The notes: generated by a model from the sequence alone, not told the origin. A stretch of DNA of 53,081 nucleotides from Methylococcaceae bacterium (GCA_029937975.1 JAPYOW010000010.1:1-53081), one strand, 5' to 3'. Shown: positions 1 through 8,974, counted from the stretch's first letter. Translations and numbers: made by a program.

Positions 1-18
1 GTTGGAATTATTGCTTTA

Positions 19-54
19 AGCTTGAGCTTGAGCTTGAGCTTGAGCTTGAGCTTG
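19..54. repeat. Six-copy AGCTTG hexanucleotide tandem repeat
   Basis: Six perfect tandem copies of AGCTTG occupy these 36 bases, inside otherwise unremarkable AT-rich sequence. The unit contains the palindrome AGCT, so either strand can fold back on itself. No reading frame across it is supported. It is most likely a slippage-prone microsatellite. Confidence 0.9.
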
Positions 55-356
55 AATAAAACATAGTACATAAAGCCATAACAAGAAAGCCTAATATGTA
101 AAATTTCTTTATTATTAATGTAACTCGAGCCTAGGCTAAAACCTCAGGCGCCGGATCACCGCAATCGATTCACGGTCGCCACAGCTTACTTTACGGATAG
201 TGGGGTAAAACATTTACCTCCCTCGCGCGCTTTCGCACACCCGGGATGTGCATATTTACCTGCGCCTTCTGGAAACTATCAATCTCTCTGTGACAAACAG
301 CAAATAAGGTATATACTGAAAACTCTCGTTATAATTTTTTTGAAAAGGAAACAAAG
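55..356. other. Intergenic stretch without a supported gene
   Basis: No convincing reading frame was found on either strand. The minus-strand frame at 279-461 lies over the better small frame at 357-533 and lacks protein-like composition. The stretch 120-270 is GC-richer than its flanks and may be decayed coding or mobile DNA. Confidence 0.4.
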
Positions 357-533
357 ATGAGATTGAATAAAGAAGAAATCGAAGCTTTCGTACAAGACCA
401 GACAGCTGATGATGCTATTGAAGTCCAAGAAATTAGTGATTTTCACGAGGAGCAAGATCACCTGAATTATCTTTCAGATGTGAACCTCTTTCCCCTAGCA
501 AACCCCATGAGCAAAAAAACATCAATCCAATAA
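357..533 (+). CDS. Small acidic hypothetical protein (58 aa)
   Basis: The frame begins MRLNKEEIEAFVQ and ends SKKTSIQ, 58 residues. An AAGGAA ribosome binding site lies about 6 bases before the ATG. The product is rich in Glu, Asp and Gln, with no membrane segment or signal peptide. I do not recognise the family. Bases 375-407 have a clear but degraded second copy at 2589-2621 (29 of 33 identical), where the frame is interrupted. The sequence has therefore been duplicated and may belong to a small mobile or toxin-antitoxin-like gene. It is equally possible that this is a fragment of a larger decayed gene. Confidence 0.45.
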   Translation: MRLNKEEIEAFVQDQTADDAIEVQEISDFHEEQDHLNYLSDVNLFPLANPMSKKTSIQ

Positions 534-738
534 TTACTGTTTATATCAACCGGTTATCAACTTAAACCAATTGTTTATGCAGTAGCTCTCTACAGCTTTG
601 TGGATAAGGTGGAAGGGTCAGTTGGCATACTCACCCTCCTCCTGCATACTAAATATGAGGAAGCCAGCCATTAAATTTTAGTACATCATTATTTTCACCC
701 AAAGGAAATCTAAGTCTTCCCTAGCAGCGACCCTACGG
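534..738. other. Intergenic stretch without a supported gene
   Basis: No open frame with a ribosome binding site was found. On the minus strand just beyond the stop of the small frame at 739-885, another frame stays open and ends near 685. This suggests that the small frame may be frameshifted. Confidence 0.35.
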
Positions 739-885
739 TCACCATCGCCTGAATCTGATGCTGTACCGGGATACTCCGCAGGTTTCCATTCCTGGGTTTC
801 TTAATAGACCAGTAGCCATTGCTAACATGTCGAAACCGAATAGCCCACAACGCTGACACCCAGCACCTCTAACAGTTATTGTCAT
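739..885 (-). CDS. Small hypothetical protein with a CxxC motif (48 aa)
   Basis: This frame begins MTITVRGAGCQRCGLFG and is preceded by a strong GGAGGAG ribosome binding site about 7 bases upstream. The two early cysteines, Cys10 and Cys13, form a CxxC motif that could bind metal or form a disulfide. After residue 40 the frame runs into a stop, while an adjacent frame stays open for about 25 more codons. A single frameshift could therefore have shortened a protein of about 65 residues. No family is recognised. The good ribosome binding site is the main support. Confidence 0.35.
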   Translation of the reverse strand: MTITVRGAGCQRCGLFGFDMLAMATGLLRNPGMETCGVSRYSIRFRRW

Positions 886-955
886 GGTATAGCTCCTCCC
901 GTTTATCTGGATAAACTACATTGGAAATAAATGTTCAAGAAAATTAAGTGGACGA

Positions 956-1146
956 GATGAACAGGAAGTTATGCCCGGTAAATTTGAAGCCATGCATGCA
1001 ATCAACCGACCTATAAGGAACTGTTGACCGAAGATCCAATACACATCGACTATGCTGCCAACGGAACGGTGGAGGTGTCGGACCTTGTACACCCCCTGAA
1101 CCAGATAGCTAAGCTGCAATATTTCCATGAAAACAGCAAAGCATGA
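956..1146 (+). pseudogene. Possible frameshifted protein remnant
   Basis: Two adjacent plus-strand frames join into one protein-like string: MPGKFEAMHAINRP, then after a one-base shift near 1005 YKELLTEDPIHIDYAANG, continuing to a TGA at 1144-1146. The composition is far more protein-like than the opposite-strand frame at 916-1161. The family is not recognised and no start with a ribosome binding site is visible. I read it as the tail of a decayed gene, with low certainty. Confidence 0.25.
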
Positions 1147-1275
1147 ACCATCATTCATCACAACAAATGAGAATGATTTTGATTTTCTAAGTGATATTAC
1201 CCACCCCTTTAAAAGATCTTCTGTCTAAGTAAGCTTTTAATTTATGATCTTTTTATTTTATCTAATGCCTAAATC

Positions 1276-2253
1276 TTATAATAAAGATTGAGCTTGATCT
1301 CTAGTCAGTCTTGGTCCAAATTTTGAAACCACTTGAGATGCAGCTTTTGATGCTAAGGCACCTGCTTGCGCGTAATCCATTCCATTTGTGATTCCATATA
1401 AGAAAGCACCTGCAAACATATCACCAGCACCATTTGTATCTTTTGCTTCAACTGTATTAGCTACGATATCATAGAATTTTTCTCCATCCCAAGCTACAGC
1501 GCCTTTATCACCAAGAGTGATAACAAAACCTTTTGCTACTGCTTTAAGAGCTTCTTTGGCAGCTGGAATATCTGCAGCACCCGTAAATTGCATAGCCTCA
1601 ACTTCATTACAAAATACTAAATCAAGTCCAGACTCAACAAGAGCTTTCATTTGGTCAGCAAAGAATTGAACCATTGCTGGGTCAGAGAAAGTCAGTGCTG
1701 TTTTTACGCCATTTGCTTCTGCAATTGCTTTTGCTTTAAGTGCAGCTGCGTGACCCGTAGGAGAAGTTACCAGGTATCCTTCCATGTATAACCATTTTGA
1801 ATCTTTAATGGCCGCTTCTGAAACTTGGGCATCACTAAGAGTTTCAGTAATTCCAAGGTATGTATTCATTGTTCTCTCTGCATCCGGAGTTACCATAACC
1901 ATACATTTTCCAGTGACACCTGCTGCTAAGTTAGACTCTTCATTTGAAGTTCCCACACCATTTTCTTTCATATCAGCAAGGTAGAACTTCCCACCTTCAT
2001 CATTAGCAACTTTGAATTGGTAAAAAGAATTTCCACCAAATTGTGAAACAGCGATAATTGTATTTGCAGCAGAACCACCACATTGTCTCTCAGGCATATT
2101 CCCGCCAAGAGCAGTCATCAGCTCAGTTTGTCTAGCTTCGTCAACTAACGTCATTCCCGCTTTTTCAATTCCATGACTTGTAATGAACTCATCACTTACA
2201 GAAAATTCCATATCAACAAGCGCGTTGCCGATTCCACATACATCGTATTTCAT
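1276..2253 (-). CDS. PfkB-family sugar kinase, adenosine kinase type
   Basis: The 325-residue protein has the ribokinase/PfkB fold. It starts MKYDVCGIGNALVD, has a substrate-binding GGSAANT stretch near residue 80, and carries the C-terminal signature KDTNGAGDMFAGAFLYG around residues 268-284. In that signature the Asp is the catalytic base and GAGD forms the anion hole. Length and N-terminus fit bacterial adenosine kinase-like members, which phosphorylate nucleosides with ATP in the cytosol; fructokinase-like specificity cannot be excluded. AGAAGGAT lies 6-7 bases before the ATG. The gene stands alone between non-coding stretches, and its third positions look more A/T-rich than those of the genes after 8.9 kb, so lateral origin is possible. 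Confidence 0.85.
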   Translation of the reverse strand: MKYDVCGIGNALVDMEFSVSDEFITSHGIEKAGMTLVDEARQTELMTALGGNMPERQCGGSAANTIIAVSQFGGNSFYQFKVANDEGGKFYLADMKENGVGTSNEESNLAAGVTGKCMVMVTPDAERTMNTYLGITETLSDAQVSEAAIKDSKWLYMEGYLVTSPTGHAAALKAKAIAEANGVKTALTFSDPAMVQFFADQMKALVESGLDLVFCNEVEAMQFTGAADIPAAKEALKAVAKGFVITLGDKGAVAWDGEKFYDIVANTVEAKDTNGAGDMFAGAFLYGITNGMDYAQAGALASKAASQVVSKFGPRLTRDQAQSLL

Positions 2254-2714
2254 TTTATAATCCTTCTATTATTTTTGAGGGGTAAATATAGCGCACTCAT
2301 CAGCTTTTTACTAACCGTAATCTGCTTATAAATTAGTAAGATACACATTATAGGCGGTGGATTTGCCGGTAATGGTATAACTTGGATTCCATCAGAGCTT
2401 TAGTCTTGGTAGAGCGCTTAATCACCAGTCTATCCGTGGCCCAAGTCTTGAGATAATTTGCCCTAGGGCATCCGTATCAGGGCCTATGAGCTCACGAAAG
2501 GGTTGAAGAATAGGAATTCCAGGCCACAAAGTCAAGGTATATTGAACAATTACAAAAGGAACAGCCCTATCAACTGTATCGAAAATAAGGAATCGAAGCT
2601 CTGGTACAAGAGCAGACAGCTCTGTAGGTACCCACGAAAGCCACTCTCAAGCCAAATCTGGTGGTGTAATCTGGGCAACATGCTGCTGACTATCCGCTAA
2701 ACAGTTGAGCGCAT
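2254..2714. other. Intergenic stretch with decayed duplicate sequence
   Basis: This gap contains the degraded copy (2589-2621) of the small frame at 357-533, interrupted by stops in the matching frame. The plus-strand frame at 2503-2700 is open but does not match the frame used in the other copy and lacks a convincing ribosome binding site. I see no intact gene. Confidence 0.45.
2589..2621 (+). repeat. Degraded copy of bases 375-407
   Basis: Aligned to 375-407, 29 of 33 bases are identical with no gaps. The similar stretch translates as IEALVQEQTA here and IEAFVQDQTA there. The frame at this copy is closed by stops on both sides, so this is a dead paralogue or fragment. Confidence 0.6.
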
Positions 2715-3743
2715 TTAATATTGCTTGGCAATTTCAACCATGGTGGATTTGAGTTTATGCATCATGGCCTCGCTAATATCCAGATGAAACACAAACCGGA
2801 TGGTTTGTGGGCCCAATGCCGATGCCAATATGCCATGGGTTTTGAGTCGCTCTATCATTTCATCAGCCATCAAGCCGCTTTGCAAATGGAAAATAATAAT
2901 ATTGGTTTGTACCGGATTAACACTTTCTACATATCGGCATTGCGATAATAACTGGCCAATTTGTTTAGCTCGATCATTATCTATTTTTAAACGCTCAACA
3001 TGATGATCCAGAGCATAAATTCCCGCTGCCGCCAAATATCCGGACTGGCGCATACCGCCTCCCATCACCTTTCGATAACGCCGGGCCTGTTTAATAAATT
3101 TTTCGTCACCCATGAGCAAAGAGCCGATAGGTGCGCCCAAGCCCTTGGATAAACAAAGACTGATAGAATCAAAATATTTACCCACAGCCAGGGGAGATTC
3201 ACCGGTCTCAACCAAAGCATTAAAAATGCGAGCACCATCCAGGTGTAATTTTAACTGCTTACTTAAACACAACTGTCTGATGGGCTCTATTTCATCCAGT
3301 GTATAAAAACTGCCACCGCCTTTATTACAGGTGTTTTCCAATACCACCAGTGTGGATTGAGGATGCCAGTCAAACTCCGGCCTGATTTTGTCAGCAATTT
3401 GCTCTGCTGTTATTTTGCCGTATTCTCCCTCAATTAAAGCGACTGAAATACCTGAATGAAATGCAAATCCGGCCGTTTCATATTGATAAACATGGGACGT
3501 ATGATCACAGATCATTTCATCGAGCGGTTGCGTATGGGTTTTAATGGCAATCTGGTTAGTCATGGTTCCCGATGGACAAAACAGGGCTGATTCCATACCA
3601 AACAAAGTAGCCACCTTGTCCTGTAGCAACGCTACCGTAGGGTCATCACCCAGCACATCATCCCCTACTTTGGCTTGCATCATGCAGGTTAACATGTCTG
3701 CAGTAGGCACTGTCACCGTATCGCTATTTAAGTTAATAATCAT
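2715..3743 (-). CDS. ltaE: Low-specificity L-threonine aldolase
   Basis: This is a PLP-dependent fold-type I enzyme of 342 residues, the usual length for the family. It cleaves L-threonine or L-allo-threonine to glycine and acetaldehyde in the cytosol. The N-terminus NLNSDTVTVPTADM matches the family. LHLDGARIFNA near residue 170 holds the Asp that contacts the PLP ring nitrogen, and SLCLSKGLGAP near residue 200 holds the Schiff-base Lys. The run MGGGMRQSGYLAAAGIYAL is also characteristic. It appears monocistronic, with a short gap to the next gene upstream. In an organism with C1 metabolism it could link glycine and serine pools, which is inference. Confidence 0.9.
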   Translation of the reverse strand: MIINLNSDTVTVPTADMLTCMMQAKVGDDVLGDDPTVALLQDKVATLFGMESALFCPSGTMTNQIAIKTHTQPLDEMICDHTSHVYQYETAGFAFHSGISVALIEGEYGKITAEQIADKIRPEFDWHPQSTLVVLENTCNKGGGSFYTLDEIEPIRQLCLSKQLKLHLDGARIFNALVETGESPLAVGKYFDSISLCLSKGLGAPIGSLLMGDEKFIKQARRYRKVMGGGMRQSGYLAAAGIYALDHHVERLKIDNDRAKQIGQLLSQCRYVESVNPVQTNIIIFHLQSGLMADEMIERLKTHGILASALGPQTIRFVFHLDISEAMMHKLKSTMVEIAKQY

Positions 3744-3921
3744 ATAATGCAGGTTTTTAACAGGGTGGCAGAATCATGGCTGTCCAGGGACATGCCTCAA
3801 GACATAAATGGGGGGCGAGAATAAAGCTATCATTTTTATGGCTGCACTGAATACCTGTTTAACGGCTAGCGCAAGCCTGAGCAGTAACTGCAGACGGGGC
3901 ACAATGCCAGTCCGGTGGCAA

Positions 3922-4293
3922 TTAGCCATGACGTTTAGAACGATTCCATTGGTACAAAACTTTAGCAAAAGCATTATAAATCATGTTCAGCACTGGCAGG
4001 ACAACTGGAAGACTGGATAATTTCGCTTTCCACCGCTCATTGGGAGAGTGATGCCATATAGCGATGAATGCATTGTATCCTATGTGTAACTGACCGGATT
4101 CATCAATGACATGCAAGCGTTCCCTGACAAACTCAAGGTCAGCATCAATGGTCTTGACTAGATCATTATGCAAATGCACATCTTTCCATTCAACCCTGCA
4201 CGCTTCCATTTTCTTTTTTTGAAAGGAAATGCCTGCATCACAAACCGGACATGCAGAATTAAAAAAAACTGTGATAGATGATTCCTTATGCAT
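3922..4293 (-). CDS. Thiol-disulfide oxidoreductase DCC family protein (DUF393)
   Basis: The 123-residue product from the internal ATG at 4291-4293 starts MHKESSITVFFNSACPVCD. In the DCC family a D-x-x-C-x-x-C motif follows the first beta strand; here the first position is Asn and CPVC is intact. The central WKDVHLHND and the later VIDESGQLHIGYNAF stretches also fit. The frame stays open upstream to 4365, but homologues begin at the chosen Met and the extra 24 residues look non-coding. These proteins are thought to be redox-active, with substrates mostly unknown. No operon partner is evident. Confidence 0.8.
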   Translation of the reverse strand: MHKESSITVFFNSACPVCDAGISFQKKKMEACRVEWKDVHLHNDLVKTIDADLEFVRERLHVIDESGQLHIGYNAFIAIWHHSPNERWKAKLSSLPVVLPVLNMIYNAFAKVLYQWNRSKRHG

Positions 4294-4716
4294 TTTTATT
4301 CGCTCTGTTTTATCATTGCCAGCCAAACCCCATGGACAAAATAGCTGATTAAGCGATGATATCAATTTCTAGCAAACAGTCAATAGACAAAGCCATCATT
4401 GATTTCAGTGCAAAGTTTAAGCAAATTAGCTTCATAATCCATTTCGAACGCTAAGGCATTAAGGGTGTTGTGTTTATTACTACGGCATTGGGAATACGCC
4501 TCAAACAAGTCGACAGACTGGCGTGGCCTCTGATACAAAATCAAATAAAGACAGTTGCTGCATTAACTTTAATCCGTACGAAAACACAGGCAACAAGGTC
4601 AGTTGCTGCCCGTGTGTCTAACGTTAGCTTTATTTAAAACCTCGAACAGCAGGCTACAAGGCTCCTTATCCCCACCAATATCTTTGGTTTGTCATTGAAA
4701 GACCTCACTAAAGAAA
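4294..4716. other. Intergenic stretch without a supported gene
   Basis: No frame with a ribosome binding site was found on either strand. Part of 4294-4365 is an in-frame upstream extension of the DCC gene that I do not believe is translated. Confidence 0.4.
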
Positions 4717-5634
4717 TTAAATATCAATCTCAAGACCTTTAAGCATTTCCTTCATATCTCCAAGATTTCCACCCATAATAACTTTGTTTCCATTAGACTT
4801 TAACTTAGTTAGAGATTTTATATATTTTTGTCCTAATTCTAAATTGACTGCGGCCCTACCGCCTGGCCCACTAATCGCATTCGCAACTTTTTTAATCGAT
4901 TCTGCAGTTGCCTCACCTAGTGCTAGGATTTCTGAAGCCTTTCCACTTGCTTCATTAATACGTTTTTGCATTTCACCTTCAGAGTTATTAATAAGCTCAT
5001 GCATCTTCCCTTCTGACGTATTAATCAAAGATTGTTTTTGACCTACACTTTTTTCTAAAATGGCACGTCTATTTCTTTCTGCGGTTACCTGTTTTTCCAT
5101 TGATTGACGAACTGACTCTGGTGGAACAAGATTCTTAATTTCAAATCTTAAAATTCTTACTCCCCATTTAATAGCAGCATTATCTAAAACAGCAACAACT
5201 TGTCCACTAATGGCCTCTCTCTCTTCAAAGGTACGATCGAGCTCCAATGTTCCAATGATTGCTCTCGTAGTTGTTTGCGCTAATTGAATTGCAGCATACT
5301 GATAATTAGTAATGCCATAACTTGCTTTTTGCGAATCAAATACTTGTAAATAAATAACGCCATCCACTTCAACTTGAATTTCATCCTTAGTGAAACAAGT
5401 CTGCGAAGGAATGTCCATGGTGTGTTCCTTTAGATCCTGCGTGAATGCAACTTTATCAACAAAAGGTATTAAGAAGTGAAAGCCAGCTTGTAATGTCACT
5501 TGATAGCGACCAAATCTTTCGACTATAAATTCGGTACGAGCTGGTACTAAGCGTAAAGACCTTATCAGTGCTTGTAGGACATAAATAAAAAGCACTCCAA
5601 CAATTACTAGAAATATTAAATTATCTATCGGCAT
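4717..5634 (-). CDS. SPFH/Band 7 (stomatin-like) membrane protein, second copy
   Basis: The 305-residue protein has one N-terminal membrane segment (about residues 5-27). A Band 7 domain follows, starting LVPARTEFIVERFGRYQ, then a charged coiled-coil region (about 185-250) with repeated SEG units (NTSEGKMHE, NNSEGEMQK). SPFH proteins oligomerise into ring or cage structures on the membrane and commonly work with NfeD partners or membrane proteases. It is the last gene of a minus-strand trio: its start overlaps the end of the upstream SPFH gene by 14 bases, which suggests translational coupling. Two paralogous SPFH subunits in tandem suggest a hetero-oligomeric complex like HflK/HflC in layout, but the sequences read as the stomatin/QmcA type. 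Confidence 0.85.
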   Translation of the reverse strand: MPIDNLIFLVIVGVLFIYVLQALIRSLRLVPARTEFIVERFGRYQVTLQAGFHFLIPFVDKVAFTQDLKEHTMDIPSQTCFTKDEIQVEVDGVIYLQVFDSQKASYGITNYQYAAIQLAQTTTRAIIGTLELDRTFEEREAISGQVVAVLDNAAIKWGVRILRFEIKNLVPPESVRQSMEKQVTAERNRRAILEKSVGQKQSLINTSEGKMHELINNSEGEMQKRINEASGKASEILALGEATAESIKKVANAISGPGGRAAVNLELGQKYIKSLTKLKSNGNKVIMGGNLGDMKEMLKGLEIDI

Positions 5635-6550
5635 GACTACTTCCTTTTAAAATAGAGTTTTTACCTTTAAGCTCGTCAAAAATTCCTTTTAGTGAAGCCA
5701 AATTCGCAGGAAAAATAGAAACATCTCCTCCCTCTAAGACTTCATCTATCTGGTCAATATATTGATCTACGAGACGCATTTTAAGTGCTTCGTCACCACA
5801 TTCAAGACTAATCGATTCACCAACTAGAGTTAAACTTTTTGCTGTTGCTTCTGCAATTAGCTTAATTCCTTCAGCTTTTCCTTTAGCTTCATTTATTCTT
5901 TTTTGTTTTTCACCTTCAGAGATATTAATGGCCTCCTGCCTTTGTCCCTCTGAAACATTGATCAGTTTTTCTTTCTCTGCGGTTGCTCTTGTTATCTCAG
6001 CTCTTTTTTCTCGCTCAGCTTCCATTTGTTTTTCTAAAGTATCAATAACATGCCTTGATGGTGAAATGTCCTTAATTTCATACCTTAGAACCTTAATTCC
6101 CCAAGGATCTGAGGCCTTATCAATTTCGCTAATAATGTTGGCATTAACTTGATCTCTCTCTGAAAAGATTGCTCCTAAAGTTATTTTACCAACTTCTGAC
6201 CTCATCGTTGTTTGTGCCAAATTATTTGTCGCAGCTAAATAATTACCTATTCCATAACTAGCCTTTTTAGGGTCCATCACCTTCAAATAAATCAGTCCAT
6301 CCACTTCAACTTGGATATTATCTTTCGTAATCACACTTTGGGAGGGCATATCGACAACTTGTTCTCTCATCTCCTGCTTGTAGGCAATAGAATCGAAAAA
6401 TGGAATTAAAAAATAAATCCCGGGAGTCAAAGTTCGCTGATACTTACCAAGCCTTTCAATGATGACATTTTCTCTTTCACTTACAATTATGATTGTTTTA
6501 AAAATCATAAAGAATATAAATATGATTATTCCTGAATAAATACTTAACAC
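5621..6550 (-). CDS. SPFH/Band 7 (stomatin-like) membrane protein, first copy
   Basis: The 309-residue paralogue of the downstream gene has an N-terminal membrane helix (about residues 3-24). Its Band 7 domain starts IVSERENVIIERLGKYQ and includes MPSQSVITKDNIQVEVDG. The coiled coil (about 170-235) carries the same SEG repeat pattern (NVSEGQRQE, NISEGEKQK). The C-terminal tail (SLKGIFDELKGKNSIL) is longer and more charged than that of its partner. It lies 16 bases after the NfeD-like gene and overlaps the second SPFH gene, so the three are almost certainly one operon. NfeD-stomatin pairing is a widely conserved membrane quality-control arrangement; the exact role here is unknown. Confidence 0.85.
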   Translation of the reverse strand: MLSIYSGIIIFIFFMIFKTIIIVSERENVIIERLGKYQRTLTPGIYFLIPFFDSIAYKQEMREQVVDMPSQSVITKDNIQVEVDGLIYLKVMDPKKASYGIGNYLAATNNLAQTTMRSEVGKITLGAIFSERDQVNANIISEIDKASDPWGIKVLRYEIKDISPSRHVIDTLEKQMEAEREKRAEITRATAEKEKLINVSEGQRQEAINISEGEKQKRINEAKGKAEGIKLIAEATAKSLTLVGESISLECGDEALKMRLVDQYIDQIDEVLEGGDVSIFPANLASLKGIFDELKGKNSILKGSSHADR

Positions 6551-6566
6551 CTTAACTCCTCATCTA

Positions 6567-7010
6567 TTATTTTTTAACAATCCAAGTAATATTATCTCGT
6601 CCTATGATGGTTGCTTTTTCACCTTTTAAAATTGCTCTGTCATCTTCAACTTTCGCTTGCCATGAACTTTCACTGTATTGAATTCGACCCTGTTGTCCAG
6701 GTGAAATATCTTCAATCACCTCAACCACTGTTCCAATTGCCTCTCGATCTTCATCTATATCGTCCTTGCGAGTCGCTGTTGGGACAAAATGAAGAACTAT
6801 AAAGCGAAGGGTAATTAAATAAATGATAGAACTGACAAAAAATATAATAAATTGAGAATAGATACTACTCAGATATCCAAGATGAATTCCCAGAGCAACT
6901 GTTAATGACCCAAGACCAATGAAGACCATCACTAGTCCAGGTAAGATGAACTCACTAACAATACAAAATAGGCCAAAACTGAGCCAAAGCTGAAAACTAA
7001 GATCATCCAT
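6567..7010 (-). CDS. NfeD-family membrane protein (short type)
   Basis: The 147-residue protein has three hydrophobic segments in its first 75 residues, followed by a soluble C-terminal OB-fold domain (about 85-147). That domain contains EAIGTVVEVIEDISPGQQGRIQY and ends KATIIGRDNITWIVKK. This is the short NfeD form without the N-terminal ClpP-like protease domain. It is the first gene of the NfeD-SPFH-SPFH operon. NfeD OB domains are believed to contact the stomatin partner. Third-position use is A/T-rich in all three genes compared with the nitrogen genes further on, consistent with a block acquired as a unit. Confidence 0.85.
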   Translation of the reverse strand: MDDLSFQLWLSFGLFCIVSEFILPGLVMVFIGLGSLTVALGIHLGYLSSIYSQFIIFFVSSIIYLITLRFIVLHFVPTATRKDDIDEDREAIGTVVEVIEDISPGQQGRIQYSESSWQAKVEDDRAILKGEKATIIGRDNITWIVKK

Positions 7011-7288
7011 AAGTAAGAAGTGTAGTTGAGTTAAGTTTCAATGAATAGAAAAAACATGTCTGAGAAAAAAATAATCACTATCTGTTATATCACCCTTATA
7101 AAGAGCTCTACCAGAAAAACTCATTTTAAATTATTAGCTCCAACCATTTCCCAGTCAGCCGATGTAAAGAGCAGACACCACGCCTCATATCTGAAGAAAA
7201 CATGCCCTGCTCTGACACTATTAAAAATTCTGCAGCAAATACTTAGCGGCAGGAGTGACACGAAAAACACTGCCCGCCCGCCACCTTT

Positions 7289-7885
7289 TCAAGATCCAAG
7301 CAATCGCGTTAATGCCTCACTGCCATACTTAAAAACGGGCCAGCCATCACCGGTTAAAACCGTTTCAATAGCCGGTAAATTGGCCAGTCGCCGGACAGAT
7401 TGCCGCGCCAGCGCCAGGTCAGCTATTTTAGCATCGGGTAGCATACATAACTCACCGGCTACATGAGAACGGATTAGGTCGCCGGTAATCAAGGTGTTTT
7501 GATCCAGTAGCAAAGCCAGTTCTCCCGGTGTTTTTGAGCCCTCAAGCTGATAGGCAATAAGCCCGGGAACAATTTCCTCTTCATCTGCAAGCCAACGGCT
7601 ACAGACGATTGGGAAGTTATCTTGTTCGGCAATGGGGCCAACAATTGTGGCTCCGGTTTCCAGTGCAATAGATTCTGCATCACGACAATGATCACTATTG
7701 GTAATAATGATCATACTGGCACCGCCTAACGCTTGTAAATGTTTGCTATCATGCTCTGACAAGGGCAAGGGGTCAATTAAAATATTACCTGACTCTCGAA
7801 GCCAAAGCACACTATGAAAATCTATATTCCGGTCTTGATTAAATTCTGACCAGCCAAACAAGTCGCTTCGATGTAATTGTTTCAT
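7289..7885 (-). CDS. Metallo-beta-lactamase-fold protein with altered metal site
   Basis: The 198-residue protein has the start of an MBL fold: VLWLRESGNILIDPLPLSEHD, then IIITNSDHCRDAESIA, then LITGDLIRSHVAGEL. In canonical members the second motif is HxHxDH; here it reads TNSDHCRD, so the first two histidines are missing and only the DH pair remains. The later GD is present, but the final His is not obvious. Divergent MBL-like proteins of this size are common and may be hydrolases with one metal or non-catalytic proteins. It is not in an operon. A plus-strand frame at 7041-7466 overlaps it and is a shadow. Confidence 0.7.
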   Translation of the reverse strand: MKQLHRSDLFGWSEFNQDRNIDFHSVLWLRESGNILIDPLPLSEHDSKHLQALGGASMIIITNSDHCRDAESIALETGATIVGPIAEQDNFPIVCSRWLADEEEIVPGLIAYQLEGSKTPGELALLLDQNTLITGDLIRSHVAGELCMLPDAKIADLALARQSVRRLANLPAIETVLTGDGWPVFKYGSEALTRLLGS

Positions 7886-8140
7886 TTTGGATAATTTTAT
7901 TAATGCCCAGTTTTTACTGTGCGTACTGTAAGAATACTATAAACAGGAAGTGCCCGGAAACTATTAGCATAACATGCTCCACCGGGGTAACAGACTATAA
8001 CTACAGTTATGGCGTGGCCTGCAGACTGCCGCTATTTCACATGCTATTTTTGTCTCTGCGGCTGCCTGATTATTTGCTTCAGGTTTAATATGCCTTCATC
8101 TGCATATTGCCTTGTTTGCTGATCTGTTATGTTTAACGGC

Positions 8141-8398
8141 TCAGTTTTTAAAAAAAACATAAATACCATAACCTAGCATCACGATAACAATATCTATGAC
8201 TAACCAGTAACCCGTTCCTGATAATTGAGTAGAATCTTGATTAGCTGCTAATTCAGGGTGCTGTGCGCTATACAGCTCAATAATTTCCTGGGCTTCTTGC
8301 AAACCCAGGTTTTGCTGCTCACATAACCGCTTTATGGCAGTCTGTTTTTGATTGGCATGTACTGCTTCTATTACATCCAATGGAAGCTCAGTATTCAT
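8141..8398 (-). CDS. Small membrane protein with ribosomal L7/L12 C-domain-like region
   Basis: The 85-residue product has a cytosolic domain, LPLDVIEAVHANQKQTAIKRL continuing to GLQEAQEIIELY. Its pattern (AIK.L.....L.L.EA...IE) resembles the C-terminal domain of ribosomal protein L7/L12. A single C-terminal membrane helix follows (YWLVIDIVIVMLGYGIYVF). The start at 8396-8398 is chosen because GGAG lies about 9 bases before it; another ATG at 8411-8413 is too close to its own AGG. Small tail-anchored proteins with this domain are widespread and uncharacterised. No neighbour suggests a role. Confidence 0.6.
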   Translation of the reverse strand: MNTELPLDVIEAVHANQKQTAIKRLCEQQNLGLQEAQEIIELYSAQHPELAANQDSTQLSGTGYWLVIDIVIVMLGYGIYVFFKN

Positions 8399-8974
8399 CT
8401 TAATGATCTCCATCCTGTCAAATCCACATTATAGTGTTTCGTACTGATATAAACTTCTGTTTTATTTCCAGCACGCAGGTCACCCAGAAATATCATGGCC
8501 ATGCTGGTCTGTATTACATAACTTGTTCGAATAGTTTGCTAGTGAATAGCAGGGAAATCATAAACAAGCCACCTTTGCTCTGGGTATTTATCAGCAAAGC
8601 GTTTTATCAGACGAACAGGCTCGTGCTATGTGGCTACCTGTTGGCTTATATCAGGCTGCGCAATATCAAAAGAACAGGCAGTGAACGCATACGCTCTTCG
8701 CTGATGATACCTGTGACCAGGCCCGACTTCTTTGTTAATACATCGGGTTGTAAGCCATTTGCAGTGGAAAATTTTCAACGCTGTTTTCCCCTGAGCCGGG
8801 GTAAGTTTGGCACGTTGATTAACCATGTTATGATTGACAACGCCATTCCTGGTTAACAGGGAGCCCCCCAATATTGATTTTTAATTTCTCTTTAACTGAG
8901 CGCATGACTTATCACTCTCATAAGTATCATATACAGCGGCCGCAAGATCTCCGCTATTTCCTACTGATAAATCG
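8399..8974. other. Intergenic stretch with opposing doubtful reading frames
   Basis: A 140-codon plus-strand frame (8434-8856) and an 81-codon minus-strand frame (8626-8871) overlap in opposite senses. Neither has a ribosome binding site or recognisable motifs. The composition is gene-like (about 45% GC), so this may be a decayed gene rather than a regulatory region. Confidence 0.35.

Noticed and set aside
2346-2399. Short plus-strand string IHIIGGGFAGNG like the start of an FAD-binding protein
   Set aside because: Only about 20 codons are open between stops, with no start codon; chance or a very small fossil.
7041-7466. 141-codon plus-strand frame
   Set aside because: It overlaps the MBL-fold gene in antisense, is Ser/Thr/Lys/Pro-rich without motifs and has no ribosome binding site.
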